A DNA stretch of 64,000 bases from SD8 sp035528475 (GCA_035528475.1 DATKYO010000002.1:1-64000); one strand, 5' to 3'. Shown: positions 7,712 to 17,038, counted from the stretch's first letter. Numbers and translations: made by a program. Notes: generated by a model from the sequence alone, not told the origin.

Positions 7712-8014
7712 TTATTCTGCGGGCTTCTGCCTCCCCCGGTAGTAGCCAAAGAAATATCCGATGATCAGGGCTCCTATCGCTGCCTGAAGAGAGAAGAACA
7801 GGCTCTCAATCTCGCCGCTCGGCGGCTCCCAGATGGGAGCAACCCAGGGTTCATACCCTCCTGATTCAATTAATTCTGCGGCCTGCCCGTCTGCTCCCCC
7901 CCAGGCCTCCTCACCCTCCCCAAGATTCTGCTGGATGGCTGCATTGGTGACAAGAAATATAATCGCAAAAGTCAGTATGACAGTCCCGGCAATGAGTTCT
8001 GCTTTGTACTTCAT
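7712..8014 (-). CDS. cbiN: Cobalt/nickel transport accessory protein CbiN
   Basis: 100 residues: an N-terminal membrane helix, an external acidic loop with WGGADGQAAELIE and a PPSGEIESLFFSLQAAIGA segment leading into a second helix. This is the standard CbiN layout. It assists metal loading into CbiM. It overlaps the end of cbiM by 4 bases. Confidence 0.92.
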   Translation of the reverse strand: MKYKAELIAGTVILTFAIIFLVTNAAIQQNLGEGEEAWGGADGQAAELIESGGYEPWVAPIWEPPSGEIESLFFSLQAAIGALIIGYFFGYYRGRQKPAE

Positions 8015-8706
8015 GTTGCTGCCTCCTTTATCCTGTTCACTGCATTCTGGGAAAGTACGTTCAGGCTGACAAGAATGTCAGGCCTGACATCGATGATATA
8101 CTTGAAAACCAGGGCGATGATTACCCCTTCGATGATTGCCAGCGGCACCTGGGTGATCGCGAATATTACCAGGAATGCATAAAACGAAGTCAGTATTCCA
8201 CCCTCTGCGGCAGGGAATGCAAGTGCCAGCTGCCCGGCGGTCACGATATACGTGAAGAGATCTGCAATTGTGGCGGCAATGAATACATTGACAAAGGTAT
8301 TCAATGAAATCTTCTTTCCTGCCTGGTAAAGGAAATATGCTACAACCGGTCCGGCGATTCCCATGGAAAAGACGTTTGCCCCCAGAGTTGTCAGTCCGCC
8401 ATGGGCCAGGAAGATCGCCTGGTAAATAAGGACAATCAGGGCCAGGATCGAGGTGACAAAAGGACCGAACAGGATAGCGGAGAGCCCTGTGCCTGTCGGA
8501 TGGGAGCAGCTCCCTGTCACGGACGGTAATTTGAGTGATGATAGAACAAACACAAATGCTCCGGCCACCGCAAGGAGCGGAATTGCCTCTCTCTTCTCTG
8601 CAAAGAGTCTTTTCAACTGGTAGAACCCCAGGACCAGGAACGGTATGGCAATAAGAAACCATATCTGCCACCAGGGGCTGGGGAGGAATCCTTCCATAAT
8701 ATGCAT
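8011..8706 (-). CDS. cbiM: Cobalt/nickel substrate-binding membrane protein CbiM
   Basis: 231 residues with about seven membrane helices. The start is placed at the ATG at 8706 because CbiM needs the N-terminus MHIMEGFLP, whose amino group and His2 bind the metal. The longer frame (MCEF before it) would block this. Other conserved pieces are SCSHPTGTG and the HGGLTTLGANVFSMGI loop. It is the first gene of cbiMNQO. In methanogens the metal may be nickel (F430, hydrogenases) or cobalt (corrinoids); sequence does not settle which. Confidence 0.93.
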   Translation of the reverse strand: MHIMEGFLPSPWWQIWFLIAIPFLVLGFYQLKRLFAEKREAIPLLAVAGAFVFVLSSLKLPSVTGSCSHPTGTGLSAILFGPFVTSILALIVLIYQAIFLAHGGLTTLGANVFSMGIAGPVVAYFLYQAGKKISLNTFVNVFIAATIADLFTYIVTAGQLALAFPAAEGGILTSFYAFLVIFAITQVPLAIIEGVIIALVFKYIIDVRPDILVSLNVLSQNAVNRIKEAAT

Positions 8707-8719
8707 AAACTCACACAAC

Positions 8720-8760
8720 CTTATTTGTTATAAAACAAATTTGTTTGTTTATTATTTAAG
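8720..8760 (-). promoter_or_regulatory. cbiM promoter with overlapping palindromes
   Basis: A perfect 14-bp palindrome AAACAAATTTGTTT lies at 8733-8746. It overlaps a second inverted repeat, ATTTGTT (8723-8729) and AACAAAT (8734-8740), with a 4-base spacer. The shared AACAAAT arm gives three half-sites in 24 bp, within an AT-rich TATA-like region 15-40 bases before the cbiM ATG. A metal-responsive repressor is a reasonable guess. Its identity is unknown, and the motif does not resemble the bacterial NikR GTATGA site. Confidence 0.6.
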
Positions 8761-8828
8761 TTTTTTTTCTTTTATTTTCATACAAAATGAAAAAATTAGA
8801 TTTTTCGTGTTATTCACAATTCCTCCCA

Positions 8829-9476
8829 TTACAGGATGTTTGGATACGTTGGGTATAATGTAGCTATCAGGATTCCTAAGGAAGCCGCGATAAGGACCAG
8901 GAAGACCAGTTTGTTCCAGGCGAGCACTTTCCTCCCGTCAAGGACGCCTATTGGCAGCATGTTAAATACCGCAATCATGGCATTGACTTGCAGCCCGATT
9001 AGTCCCAGCGTATAGAAAACATTGATTCCAATGAGCCTGAAATCGACGACAGAACCCATAGCGAGAAGCACTGCAAATGGGATACAGAGGAGAAGGTTTG
9101 TAAGAGGGCCTGCCGCAGAGATCTTACCGTTCTGTTCCCTGGTAATGGCAGGACCATAAATCATAGTCGCTCCGGGCGCTGCAAATACCACTCCCACCAG
9201 TGCGGCCAGTGCAACTGCAACAAGCAGCATAAGGTTGTTTTTCCTGAATTCCGCCCAGAACCCGTATTTCATGGCGGTAAACTTATGAGCCAGTTCATGC
9301 AGGATGAAGCCTACGCCAACGGTGACCAGTGATACCCCTAGGAAAAAAAGAAATAGCGCGATGGTTGCGCCGGGCCTGATGAATATCAGGGAAAATGCAA
9401 GGGATATGGCGATCCAGGCGATAATGAGGTCCTGCCGCTCTCGAACTGATATCCGCTCCAGAATATGATCGAGCAT
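8829..9476 (-). CDS. Site-2 protease family (M50) membrane metalloprotease
   Basis: 215 residues with about five or six membrane helices. The zinc motif HELAH is at H60-E61-H64 in a helix. The third ligand is D180 in NMLPIGVLDGRK, the family's NxxPxxxLDG element. There is no PDZ or CBS domain, so it is a minimal archaeal S2P. The substrate is unknown. It stands alone between cbiM and the chorismate mutase gene. Confidence 0.9.
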   Translation of the reverse strand: MLDHILERISVRERQDLIIAWIAISLAFSLIFIRPGATIALFLFFLGVSLVTVGVGFILHELAHKFTAMKYGFWAEFRKNNLMLLVAVALAALVGVVFAAPGATMIYGPAITREQNGKISAAGPLTNLLLCIPFAVLLAMGSVVDFRLIGINVFYTLGLIGLQVNAMIAVFNMLPIGVLDGRKVLAWNKLVFLVLIAASLGILIATLYPTYPNIL

Positions 9477-9581
9477 TCTCTTTTAGTTTACCCTCATCCC
9501 CCATATGTTCTTTGTTCGTGGTTGTCGGCAGGCCATACTTCCATCAGGTTTAAGTGCCCTATTGCACCGTTAATATATGAT

Positions 9582-9866
9582 ATGCCAATAGAATCACTCA
9601 GGGCGGAGATCAGCCGAATTGATGATGAAATCATCGAACTCATCGCCAGGCGCCAGAAGCTGGCCGGCCGGATTGCTCAGGTAAAAATAAACGAAGGTCT
9701 CTCGATCCATGATGAACAACGGACGCGGGAGATACTTGAATCTGTATTTGATTCCTCGGTAGAGAAGAATATCAATCCAGTGTATGTCCAGCAGGTATTC
9801 CAGATTTTAATCGAGATGAGCGAAGAGCGTCAGAGAGAGTGCTCCGGAGAGGGGAACCTTCCCTGA
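9582..9866 (+). CDS. Chorismate mutase (AroQ class)
   Basis: 94 residues, the size of a stand-alone AroQ-fold enzyme that converts chorismate to prephenate for Phe/Tyr synthesis. Typical residues are visible: LRAEISRIDDEIIELIARR at the N-terminus, the catalytic-type LAGRIAQVK lysine and the R/E pattern in HDEQRTREIL. The start is the ATG at 9582, as the upstream extension is unlike the family. TTTAAG at about 9550 lies about 30 bases before the ATG with no ribosome site, consistent with a leaderless mRNA. Confidence 0.88.
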   Translation: MPIESLRAEISRIDDEIIELIARRQKLAGRIAQVKINEGLSIHDEQRTREILESVFDSSVEKNINPVYVQQVFQILIEMSEERQRECSGEGNLP

Positions 9867-9875
9867 CATCTGAAT

Positions 9876-11024
9876 TCAGATAAATTCGAGGAGGAGAAGA
9901 ATTCCGAGAAATATCATTACAACTCCCATGAGAATACGGATCAGGCTCCTCTTTTCAATCCGCACCCGGTCAAGCCTTTCCACGGGTATTCCCCAGGCTA
10001 CGACTGCAAGAATTACCACCATTGGCAGGACAAAGAATATGTTATAGAGGAGGAGATATGGTATTCCTTCGACCATATTCATCCGGTTTGAGAGTAGGGA
10101 GAGAATGGCAAGATAAATCCCTCCTGTACAGGGAAGTTCGAACATCCCCACAAGGATACCAAGTACAAATGCCCCCGGCAGGGATGCCCGTTTCACATAC
10201 TTTTCAATAATGCCTTTTTTTGATTCAGGAATGGACAATGACTGGCTCTGCTTTCCCCTCACCCCGTCAATGATGCTCACTGTCCCAGCGATGAGAGCAA
10301 CTACCGCGGCTACGAGTGAGATGCCCCGGGAAATACCCGCCGATTGAATGAGAGTGAAAAGTCCCAGGCCCGAAAGGAAATAAAACACAAAGACTGCCAA
10401 AATGAAGATCGATCCCACGAGAACCATCTTCTTCCGGGTATCAAGAGCCATGATCGTGAGAAGAAGAAAGATTAGGACTGAGAATGCACAGGGATTTATC
10501 CCGTCAATAAGGGCTGCGGAGATGATCAGGGGAATGGTCAGCTCACTGTGTCCCTGAACCTGTGGTGTCTCTTCCGGCTGAATAGTGGGCTTCGTCGCGG
10601 TAACTGCCGTGATATTTTCCATCTCCTCAAGGCCCCGAATAATCTCGTCATATCCTGTCAGGACAGAATCGCCGGCAAATGCCACAGGTACCGGGGAAAA
10701 ATCTACTCTATATTCATAGGAAAACAGGGTGAGAAGTTGCCTGTTTGTGGAATTTTCCCTGATATCATAATATCTGACAATAAAATCATCATGCGTGTTT
10801 TCAAAATCCTGCAAATAAGGAAGTGTCTTTATGCATTCCGCGCAGTTCTGGTTATAAAAAAAATGAATTACCGGTTTTTCGTCAATAAATTTCACAATAT
10901 GGTATGAATCGATCTCATCAGGGTTTCCGTTCGATGAGGGAGGGGCGGGTGAATCCGCGAGCAACGGGATACAAAAACAGAATAAAATTATCAGTATCAA
11001 TACTGTATTCCGGATAATTTTCAT
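9876..11024 (-). CDS. Thioredoxin-like domain fused to CcdA/DsbD-type thiol transporter
   Basis: 382 residues. A signal peptide (1-23) is followed by an external thioredoxin-like domain with C61-A-E-C64. Six or more membrane helices follow, with the CcdA redox cysteines C179 (INPCAF) and C299 (ELPCTGG). It would carry reducing power across the membrane from cytoplasmic thioredoxin and hand it to its own external domain. A fused external Trx at the N-terminus is a compact version of DsbD. It lies tail to tail with chorismate mutase. Confidence 0.88.
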   Translation of the reverse strand: MKIIRNTVLILIILFCFCIPLLADSPAPPSSNGNPDEIDSYHIVKFIDEKPVIHFFYNQNCAECIKTLPYLQDFENTHDDFIVRYYDIRENSTNRQLLTLFSYEYRVDFSPVPVAFAGDSVLTGYDEIIRGLEEMENITAVTATKPTIQPEETPQVQGHSELTIPLIISAALIDGINPCAFSVLIFLLLTIMALDTRKKMVLVGSIFILAVFVFYFLSGLGLFTLIQSAGISRGISLVAAVVALIAGTVSIIDGVRGKQSQSLSIPESKKGIIEKYVKRASLPGAFVLGILVGMFELPCTGGIYLAILSLLSNRMNMVEGIPYLLLYNIFFVLPMVVILAVVAWGIPVERLDRVRIEKRSLIRILMGVVMIFLGILLLLEFI

Positions 11025-11111
11025 GCCAGGTCCCTTCAGCGCATCTCATATTTGCGCGATCTGATCAATCAATATCTTTTTTTTGGTAAAAAAAGGTCTG
11101 TTATTGATCAT

Positions 11112-11981
11112 TTATCGATAGATCATGGTGCCCACGCCTTCATTCGTGAACATCTCAAGGAGAAGATTGTGGGCTCTGTTCCCATTAATGACGTGACCGT
11201 ATTCAACACCGGCCTCAACCGCCCGGACGAGGGAGGTCAACTTGGGTATCATTCCCTCGTTTACCACACCTGTTGCAAGAAGGTCTTTGGCATCAGAAAG
11301 AGAAAGCCTTCTGAATACCCGGGTCCGTTCCCTGTCCATAATTCCGTCCACATCAGTCATGTTGATGAGTTTGAATGCCCCGAGGGAGACTGCAACCTCT
11401 CCTGCCGCCGTATCGGCGTTGATATTCAGGGACTTTCCGCTGCGATCGATGGCCAGCGGGGCGATTACAGGGATATACCAGTTGTCCAGTAGCGTGTGGA
11501 GCATTGCAGGATTGATCTCCTCTATTTCTCCCACGTGCCCAAGATCCACTTCTTCCTCTTTTCCGGAGATTTGGACCTTTTGGGGAGTCATTCTCCGTGC
11601 GATAATAAGATTTCCGTCATTCCCTGATACCCCGACTGCTTTGCCCCCGCTCTTGGCAATGAGCGATACAATATTGCTGTTGATCTTCCCCACAAGGACC
11701 ATCTGGGCAATTTCCAGGGTCTCTTCATCCGTAATCCGAAGACCTGCCACAAATCTTGGCTCCTTTCCCATGACCTTCATTTTATCGGTAATCTCGGGGC
11801 CTCCTCCATGAACCAGCACCACCCTGATGCCCACCAGCTGGAGCAGTACGGCGTCCCGGATGGCACTCTCCATAATCGCAGGATCAATCATGGCATGGCC
11901 GCCCAGCTTGATGACCATGGTCCTGCCATGGAACTGCTGGATATAGGGCAGCGCCTCGGTAAGCACCTCCTCCCTTTTCAT
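11112..11981 (-). CDS. argB: Acetylglutamate kinase
   Basis: Second step of arginine synthesis: phosphorylates N-acetylglutamate. 289 residues, normal length. The amino acid kinase fold starts with VIKLGGHAM, has the HGGGPEI substrate loop and VNINADTAAGEVA near the nucleotide site. It overlaps argJ by 4 bases (11978-11981) and is the last gene of the argC-CBS-argJ-argB operon. Confidence 0.96.
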   Translation of the reverse strand: MKREEVLTEALPYIQQFHGRTMVIKLGGHAMIDPAIMESAIRDAVLLQLVGIRVVLVHGGGPEITDKMKVMGKEPRFVAGLRITDEETLEIAQMVLVGKINSNIVSLIAKSGGKAVGVSGNDGNLIIARRMTPQKVQISGKEEEVDLGHVGEIEEINPAMLHTLLDNWYIPVIAPLAIDRSGKSLNINADTAAGEVAVSLGAFKLINMTDVDGIMDRERTRVFRRLSLSDAKDLLATGVVNEGMIPKLTSLVRAVEAGVEYGHVINGNRAHNLLLEMFTNEGVGTMIYR

Positions 11982-13129
11982 GTCGTATACCTCCCGTTTA
12001 TCTCCACATACCTCTCGGTAAGGTCACATCCCCAGGAAACGGCTTCTCCATCCCCATTACCCAGATCCAGATGAAATATTACCTTTTTACCATGCATGAC
12101 GGCCTTCGCCGCCTGCAGGTCAACCACAATCTCCCCCTTTCGTACAAGCTCCTGCACGATCCGGCCGTCGCCGATGAGGAGATCGACACTATCGGGGTCA
12201 AATTCGACTCCTGCCCTTCCGGCAGCGGCAATAACACGGCCCCAGTTGGGATCCTCCCCATAGACCGCTGTCTTGACCAGCGGCGATTCGACAATAGTCC
12301 TGGCCACCATTGCTGCCTGTTCCTCATCAGGCGCTCCACTGACCAGCACTTCGAGGAGTTTTGAAGCACCTTCACCATCGACCGCAATCTGGATTGCCAG
12401 CTGGCGGCAACACATTTCAAGTGCCTTTTGGAATTCTTTTAAGTCTACCCTGCCGGCTCTCCCGGTAGAGGTGAGAAGCGCCAGATCATTCGTACTGGTA
12501 TCGCCATCAACCACAACCCGGTTAAATGTCCTTTTTGTCGCCAGCCTCAAAGCCTCACGCAGTTCTTTTAATGGCACTGATACATCGGTATAGAGAAAAG
12601 CCAGCATTGTGGCCATATTAGGAGCGATCATCCCGCTGCCCTTTGTGATTCCTGCAACAGTGAAGCCGTCGCATTCAACCACCGAATGCTTCTGTATAAG
12701 ATCGGTAGTCATGATGGCCATGGCAGCCTGTTCTTCCGCTCTTTCACTCCTTTCAAGGAGCGGTGCAATCCGGGTGCACTGGTCGCGGATGAGCGCCAGA
12801 TCCAGGTATCGCCCTATCACACCGGTACTGGCTACGCCGATGGTTTCTTCCGGGAGTTCGAGCGCTTCCGCAGCGATTCCGGACATCGCGACAGCGTCCT
12901 GGTATCCCCTTGTTCCCGTATACGCATTGGCACATCCGCTATTCACAATCACCGCATCAAGCCATCCCTTGCGAATTCTTTCTTTCATCAGTTTGACGGG
13001 GGGAGCCCTCATCAGGTTGGTGGTAAAGACGCCTGCAGCTTCACCGCTTGCCCTGATCAAGGCCAGGCCATACTTACCTTCCTTGATGCCGGATGCAGAT
13101 ACACCTTCCACTGCACAGATGCTCTTCAC
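11978..13129 (-). CDS. argJ: Glutamate N-acetyltransferase / amino-acid acetyltransferase
   Basis: 383 residues. ArgJ recycles the acetyl group between acetylornithine and glutamate. The precursor cleaves itself before a Thr in the conserved KGSGMIAPNMATML segment; here that is T174. Other conserved parts are NSGCANAYTG (residues 63-72) and the C-terminal SWGCDLTERYVEINGRYTT. The GTG start overlaps the end of the CBS gene by 4 bases, indicating translational coupling. Confidence 0.96.
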   Translation of the reverse strand: MKSICAVEGVSASGIKEGKYGLALIRASGEAAGVFTTNLMRAPPVKLMKERIRKGWLDAVIVNSGCANAYTGTRGYQDAVAMSGIAAEALELPEETIGVASTGVIGRYLDLALIRDQCTRIAPLLERSERAEEQAAMAIMTTDLIQKHSVVECDGFTVAGITKGSGMIAPNMATMLAFLYTDVSVPLKELREALRLATKRTFNRVVVDGDTSTNDLALLTSTGRAGRVDLKEFQKALEMCCRQLAIQIAVDGEGASKLLEVLVSGAPDEEQAAMVARTIVESPLVKTAVYGEDPNWGRVIAAAGRAGVEFDPDSVDLLIGDGRIVQELVRKGEIVVDLQAAKAVMHGKKVIFHLDLGNGDGEAVSWGCDLTERYVEINGRYTT

Positions 13130-13620
13130 CGGGCATTCTCCTCAGATGTATCGAAGCCCGATCCCACACCCTGAACGATATCGGCCCGGGTTACAATTCC
13201 CACCAGCGCAGTGCCCCTGACCACCGGCAGGCGGGCAATTCCCTCCCGAAGCAATATCGAGGCTGCCTCTTCGATATCTGCATCCTCCGTAATGGTGATA
13301 ACAGGGTGTGTCATCACCTTCTCAACCGGCGTATCCCCAATATCTGCAAGCGCTGCCTTGGTATTCTCCCAGTTGATAAATTCCCTCACCGGCACCTCTA
13401 TGATCTCCAGTGGAGAAGGCAGCCACAGGTCGTCGGATATCCTCCCGGTCTCCAGGAGTGCGATGATGTCCGATTCGGTCACGATCCCTACAATTTTCTC
13501 CCCATCCATTACCGGGAGTCCCCCGATATGGTGTTTCTTTAATAGCCCTGCTGCATCCCGCACGGGAGCTTTTACGGCGATTGTCACCGGGGCGTGAGTC
13601 ATTATCTCTTTTACCAGCAT
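13126..13620 (-). CDS. Tandem CBS-domain protein inside the arg operon
   Basis: 164 residues made of two CBS domains (about 1-60 and 98-155), each with the IMTH/VMTHPV start and a G(I)VT(E/R)(S/A)DI end, and no attached enzyme domain. CBS pairs bind adenine nucleotides such as AMP, ATP or SAM. It lies 13 bases after argC and overlaps argJ by 4 bases, so a role in sensing energy or ligand status for arginine synthesis is plausible but unproven. Confidence 0.92.
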   Translation of the reverse strand: MLVKEIMTHAPVTIAVKAPVRDAAGLLKKHHIGGLPVMDGEKIVGIVTESDIIALLETGRISDDLWLPSPLEIIEVPVREFINWENTKAALADIGDTPVEKVMTHPVITITEDADIEEAASILLREGIARLPVVRGTALVGIVTRADIVQGVGSGFDTSEENAR

Positions 13621-13633
13621 CAGTCTTCACCTC

Positions 13634-14620
13634 TTATGGAAGCAGGCCTGCTCCTCTCAGACCATCACGTTCGTCAAAGCCACATATAATATTCATGTTC
13701 TGGATAGCCTGTCCGCTGGCACCTTTGCCCAGGTTATCGATGGCCGAGACCACCACCACACGATTACCTTCGGTTTCCGCACGGATATCACAGAAGTTTG
13801 TTCCCCTGACGGCGGCCAGGATCGGATTCTGCAACCTGACAAAGAACTCGTCTTTGTAATAATCCTTGTAACGTCTATCTACTTCATCCTGCCCGATGGC
13901 CTCTTTAAGGAGAATATGGGCCGTGGTCAAAATTCCCCGGTTCACCGGAACCAGGTGGGGTGTGAAGTAACATCTGGCTTTTGAACCCAGCCGCTCGATC
14001 TCCATCCGCATCTCGGCAAGGTGACGATGAGATGTCCATTTATAAGGAGTTATATTGTCTCCCACGTTTGGGTAATGGGTGACTGCCGACGGATTGTCCC
14101 CCGCCCCTGAAACACCGGTCTTCGAATCATAAATCACCGTGTGCGCATATTCTGCCAGCGGGGCTGCAGCAAGCGTGGCCCCTGTCGGGAAGCATCCCGG
14201 ATTGGAGACAAAATCTGCTTTCCCATACGAATTCCTGTGCAATTCTGGGATACCATAGGGGGCATCGAAATACTCCGTATGCTCTACTCCGTAAAACTTT
14301 TCATACACCTCTTTTGATAACCGGTAATCGGCAGAGAGGTCCACCACCTTGATACCCCGCTCCAGCAGCGGACGGACATATTTCATTGCCGCCGTATGGG
14401 GTACGGCCAGGAATGCAAAATCCGCATCTATTTCATCGACTGCAGGATTCTCGAATACAAGATTGGTGAATCCCTTAAGGTGAGGATGCTGGGATTCAAT
14501 CGGTTTGCCTGCCAGCTTCCGGGAGGTGGCACATACGACTTCCGCCTGCGAATGGGTAAGTAGCAGTCGGATAAGGTCGCCCCCGGTGTAGCCGGATGCT
14601 CCGATGATTGCAATTTTCAT
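13634..14620 (-). CDS. argC: N-acetyl-gamma-glutamyl-phosphate reductase
   Basis: Third step of arginine synthesis (NADPH-dependent). 328 residues. The N-terminal Rossmann loop is GASGYTGGDLIRLL (residues 8-21) and the catalytic C143 lies in SNPGCFPTG. It is the first gene of the operon. A TATA-like GATTAAATTTTTAAAA stretch lies at about 14640-14658 and AGAAAGGT precedes the ATG. Confidence 0.96.
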   Translation of the reverse strand: MKIAIIGASGYTGGDLIRLLLTHSQAEVVCATSRKLAGKPIESQHPHLKGFTNLVFENPAVDEIDADFAFLAVPHTAAMKYVRPLLERGIKVVDLSADYRLSKEVYEKFYGVEHTEYFDAPYGIPELHRNSYGKADFVSNPGCFPTGATLAAAPLAEYAHTVIYDSKTGVSGAGDNPSAVTHYPNVGDNITPYKWTSHRHLAEMRMEIERLGSKARCYFTPHLVPVNRGILTTAHILLKEAIGQDEVDRRYKDYYKDEFFVRLQNPILAAVRGTNFCDIRAETEGNRVVVVSAIDNLGKGASGQAIQNMNIICGFDERDGLRGAGLLP

Positions 14621-15104
14621 ACCTTTCTATACGATTTTAAAAATTTAATCCTTTTTATGAGAATTTCCGTCGAATTTCTCCTCAACACGTGTTTGCAAGG
14701 TCAAAAAAATGCGGAATCCTGCATGGCGCGGATGTGAGGAGCGTGCGGAATGTACCGGATTGCGAGTTCCGGCCTCAAATCACTAACTATTAATAATTAT
14801 AATTATTAATCATTAAAATCGCCAATGTGTGGCGTAACAACGACCCGGGTCACACTATCTGACCGGTAAAATGTGCCATTCTCCATGGCCATGTCGACGG
14901 ATTGCAGGATGAACATCAGAAAGAGCAGAATGTGCAAGGGAGATTTTTTTACAATCACACCGGATCGGAATGCAACGGGTTGAGATTGAAAAAAATGCTA
15001 TTCTCCTGGTAAAAAGCACAGGAAAATGTAGTATATCCTGCGCAAATCCGGTCAAGACGGAACACAGACTGACAAAATGAGAATGAACGGAAAGGTGCAC
15101 TAAT
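14621..15104. other. Divergent intergenic region between argC and acs
   Basis: No gene was found. It holds the argC promoter at its left end, a 22-bp perfect palindrome at 14789-14810, and a probable acs promoter with the TATA-like AGTATATCC near 15028-15037. A 14-codon ATG frame at 14826 has no ribosome site and is not called. Confidence 0.6.
14789..14810. promoter_or_regulatory. 22-bp perfect A/T palindrome
   Basis: Bases 14789-14810 form an uninterrupted palindrome (ATTAATAATTA then its mirror complement) made only of A and T. It lies between divergent argC and acs, about 170 bases from argC and 295 from acs. It could be a regulator site, a promoter or an AT cruciform. The symmetry is exact; the role is unknown. 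Confidence 0.45.
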
Positions 15105-17003
15105 ATGGCAGAATCATTTGATGTGCCACTTGTTGATGATGAAAAATTATATGTCCCTGATCCTTCCATCAAGGAGCATGCCTGGACAAAAGATTATGAG
15201 AAAGCGTACAGTGAATTCCTTGCCGATCCGGACGGGTTCTGGGAGAAATATGCCAACCATCTTGAATGGTTCAAGAAATGGGACAAGGTAAAGGAATGGA
15301 ATTATCCGTACGCCAAGTGGTTTGTCAACGCCAAATTAAATATCACGTATAATTGCTTGGACAGGCATATTGTCAACCACAGAAGGAACAAAGTGGCACT
15401 CATCTGGAGAGGTGAGGAGGGTGAGGAGCGTATCTTCACGTACCAGAAACTCTACAATGAAGTAAACCGCTTTGCAAACGGCCTTAAGAAACTTGGTATC
15501 TCCAAAGGAGATCGTGTATGCATATACATGCCGCTTGTTCCCGAACAGGTCATCGCCATGCTGGCCTGTGCACGGATTGGGGCAGTACACAGCGTTGTAT
15601 TCGGTGGATTCGGGGTAAATGCCCTGAATATGCGTATCACAGACGCAGAGGCCAAGGTGGTAATCACCGCAGACGTGGCAATGCGCAGAGGAAAGACCAT
15701 TCCCTTAAAGACCATCGTAGAAGAAGCCATCATCAATGCACCGAGTGTAGAGAAGGTTATCGTGCTCTCCCGGGAACAGAACCAACCGGTTCAGCTCCAC
15801 AGGGAAATGGAGATCGATTTCTATGAACTGATGGAGGGAGTCTCTTCATCCTGCGAACCCGAGGTAATGGATTCAGAGGACCCGCTCTTCATTCTCTATA
15901 CCAGCGGTTCCACCGGGACACCCAAAGGCATCGTCCATACCACCGGCGGATACATGGTGGGCACCTATTATACTACGCTTCACGTCTTTGATCTCAAAGA
16001 TACCGATGTCTACTGGTGCACAGCCGATACAGGCTGGATTACCGGGCATAGTTATGTTGTATACGGGCCGCTCTGTGTTGGAGGGACGATAGTCCTCGGA
16101 GAGGTGGTTCCCGATTATCCCAATCCCGGTGCATTCTGGAAGATAGTCGAGGATTTGGGGGTTACCATCTTCTATACCGCACCCACCGCCATCCGCATGT
16201 TCATGAAAGTGGGTGAGGAGTGGCCGAATAAATACGATTTGAGCTCACTTCGCATCCTGGGATCAGTTGGGGAACCGCTAAATCCGGAGGCCTTTGAATG
16301 GTTCTACCATACTATCGGGAAAGATAAGTGCCCCCTGGTGGATACATGGTGGCAGACCGAGACAGGGATGCAGATGATAACTACTATGGTAGGTGAGCCT
16401 ATGCGCCCGGGTTTTACCGGAAAATCTATTCCTGGTGTGGTAGCCGACGTGGTGAACAAGGAAGGCAAACCGGTGCCTCAGGGCACCGGCGGATTTCTGG
16501 TCATCAGGGAGCCATGGCCTGCCATGCTCCGCACGGTCTATAAAAACGACGAGCGTTATCGCCAGTACTGGAACACCATTCCCAACTGTTATGTGGCAGG
16601 AGACCTCGCGGTGAAAGGGAAAAACGGCTATATAATGGTAATTGGCAGGGCGGACGACCTGATTATTGTTGCCGGCCATAATATCGGCACCGCCGAGGTA
16701 GAGAGCGCACTGGTCTCACATAAGTCAGTGGCCGAGGCTGCGGTCATCGGAAAGCCCGACCCGGTCAAGGGCAATATCATCAAGGCTTTCGTGATTTTGC
16801 GGGTCGGGTTCTCCCCAAGCGACAAGCTCAAATCCGAGCTGATCTACCATGTCAGGATGACACTGGGTCCCATTGCCATGCCCTCAGAGATCGAGTTCGT
16901 GGACAAACTCCCCAAGACCAGGAGCGGGAAGATCATGCGCCGGGTGCTTAAGGCGCAGGAATTGGGAATGGATCCCGGCGACATCTCTACCCTGGAGGAG
17001 TGA
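15105..17003 (+). CDS. acs: Acetyl-CoA synthetase (AMP-forming)
   Basis: 632 residues, standard length. It activates acetate to acetyl-CoA through acetyl-AMP. The adenylation P-loop LYTSGSTGTPKG is near residue 265, the WWQTETG motif sits in the middle, and the C-terminal KTRSGKIMRR holds the catalytic lysine near residue 609, which in many organisms is controlled by acetylation. GGTG lies 8 bases before the ATG. The next gene starts about 35 bases downstream and encodes an OFA-type transporter, suggesting coupled acetate uptake and activation. Confidence 0.96.
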   Translation: MAESFDVPLVDDEKLYVPDPSIKEHAWTKDYEKAYSEFLADPDGFWEKYANHLEWFKKWDKVKEWNYPYAKWFVNAKLNITYNCLDRHIVNHRRNKVALIWRGEEGEERIFTYQKLYNEVNRFANGLKKLGISKGDRVCIYMPLVPEQVIAMLACARIGAVHSVVFGGFGVNALNMRITDAEAKVVITADVAMRRGKTIPLKTIVEEAIINAPSVEKVIVLSREQNQPVQLHREMEIDFYELMEGVSSSCEPEVMDSEDPLFILYTSGSTGTPKGIVHTTGGYMVGTYYTTLHVFDLKDTDVYWCTADTGWITGHSYVVYGPLCVGGTIVLGEVVPDYPNPGAFWKIVEDLGVTIFYTAPTAIRMFMKVGEEWPNKYDLSSLRILGSVGEPLNPEAFEWFYHTIGKDKCPLVDTWWQTETGMQMITTMVGEPMRPGFTGKSIPGVVADVVNKEGKPVPQGTGGFLVIREPWPAMLRTVYKNDERYRQYWNTIPNCYVAGDLAVKGKNGYIMVIGRADDLIIVAGHNIGTAEVESALVSHKSVAEAAVIGKPDPVKGNIIKAFVILRVGFSPSDKLKSELIYHVRMTLGPIAMPSEIEFVDKLPKTRSGKIMRRVLKAQELGMDPGDISTLEE

Positions 17004-17038
17004 GAGGCTCCTCCACATTATTTTTCAGGAGGGTCGCC

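Noticed and set aside
8078..8671. 197-codon frame antisense to the correct frame of cbiM
   Set aside because: Cys/Arg/His-rich composition of a shifted frame; cbiM itself is well conserved.
14826..14870. Short ATG frame of 14 codons in the argC-acs spacer as a leader peptide
   Set aside because: It has no ribosome site, no attenuator-like pairing after it and an unremarkable composition.
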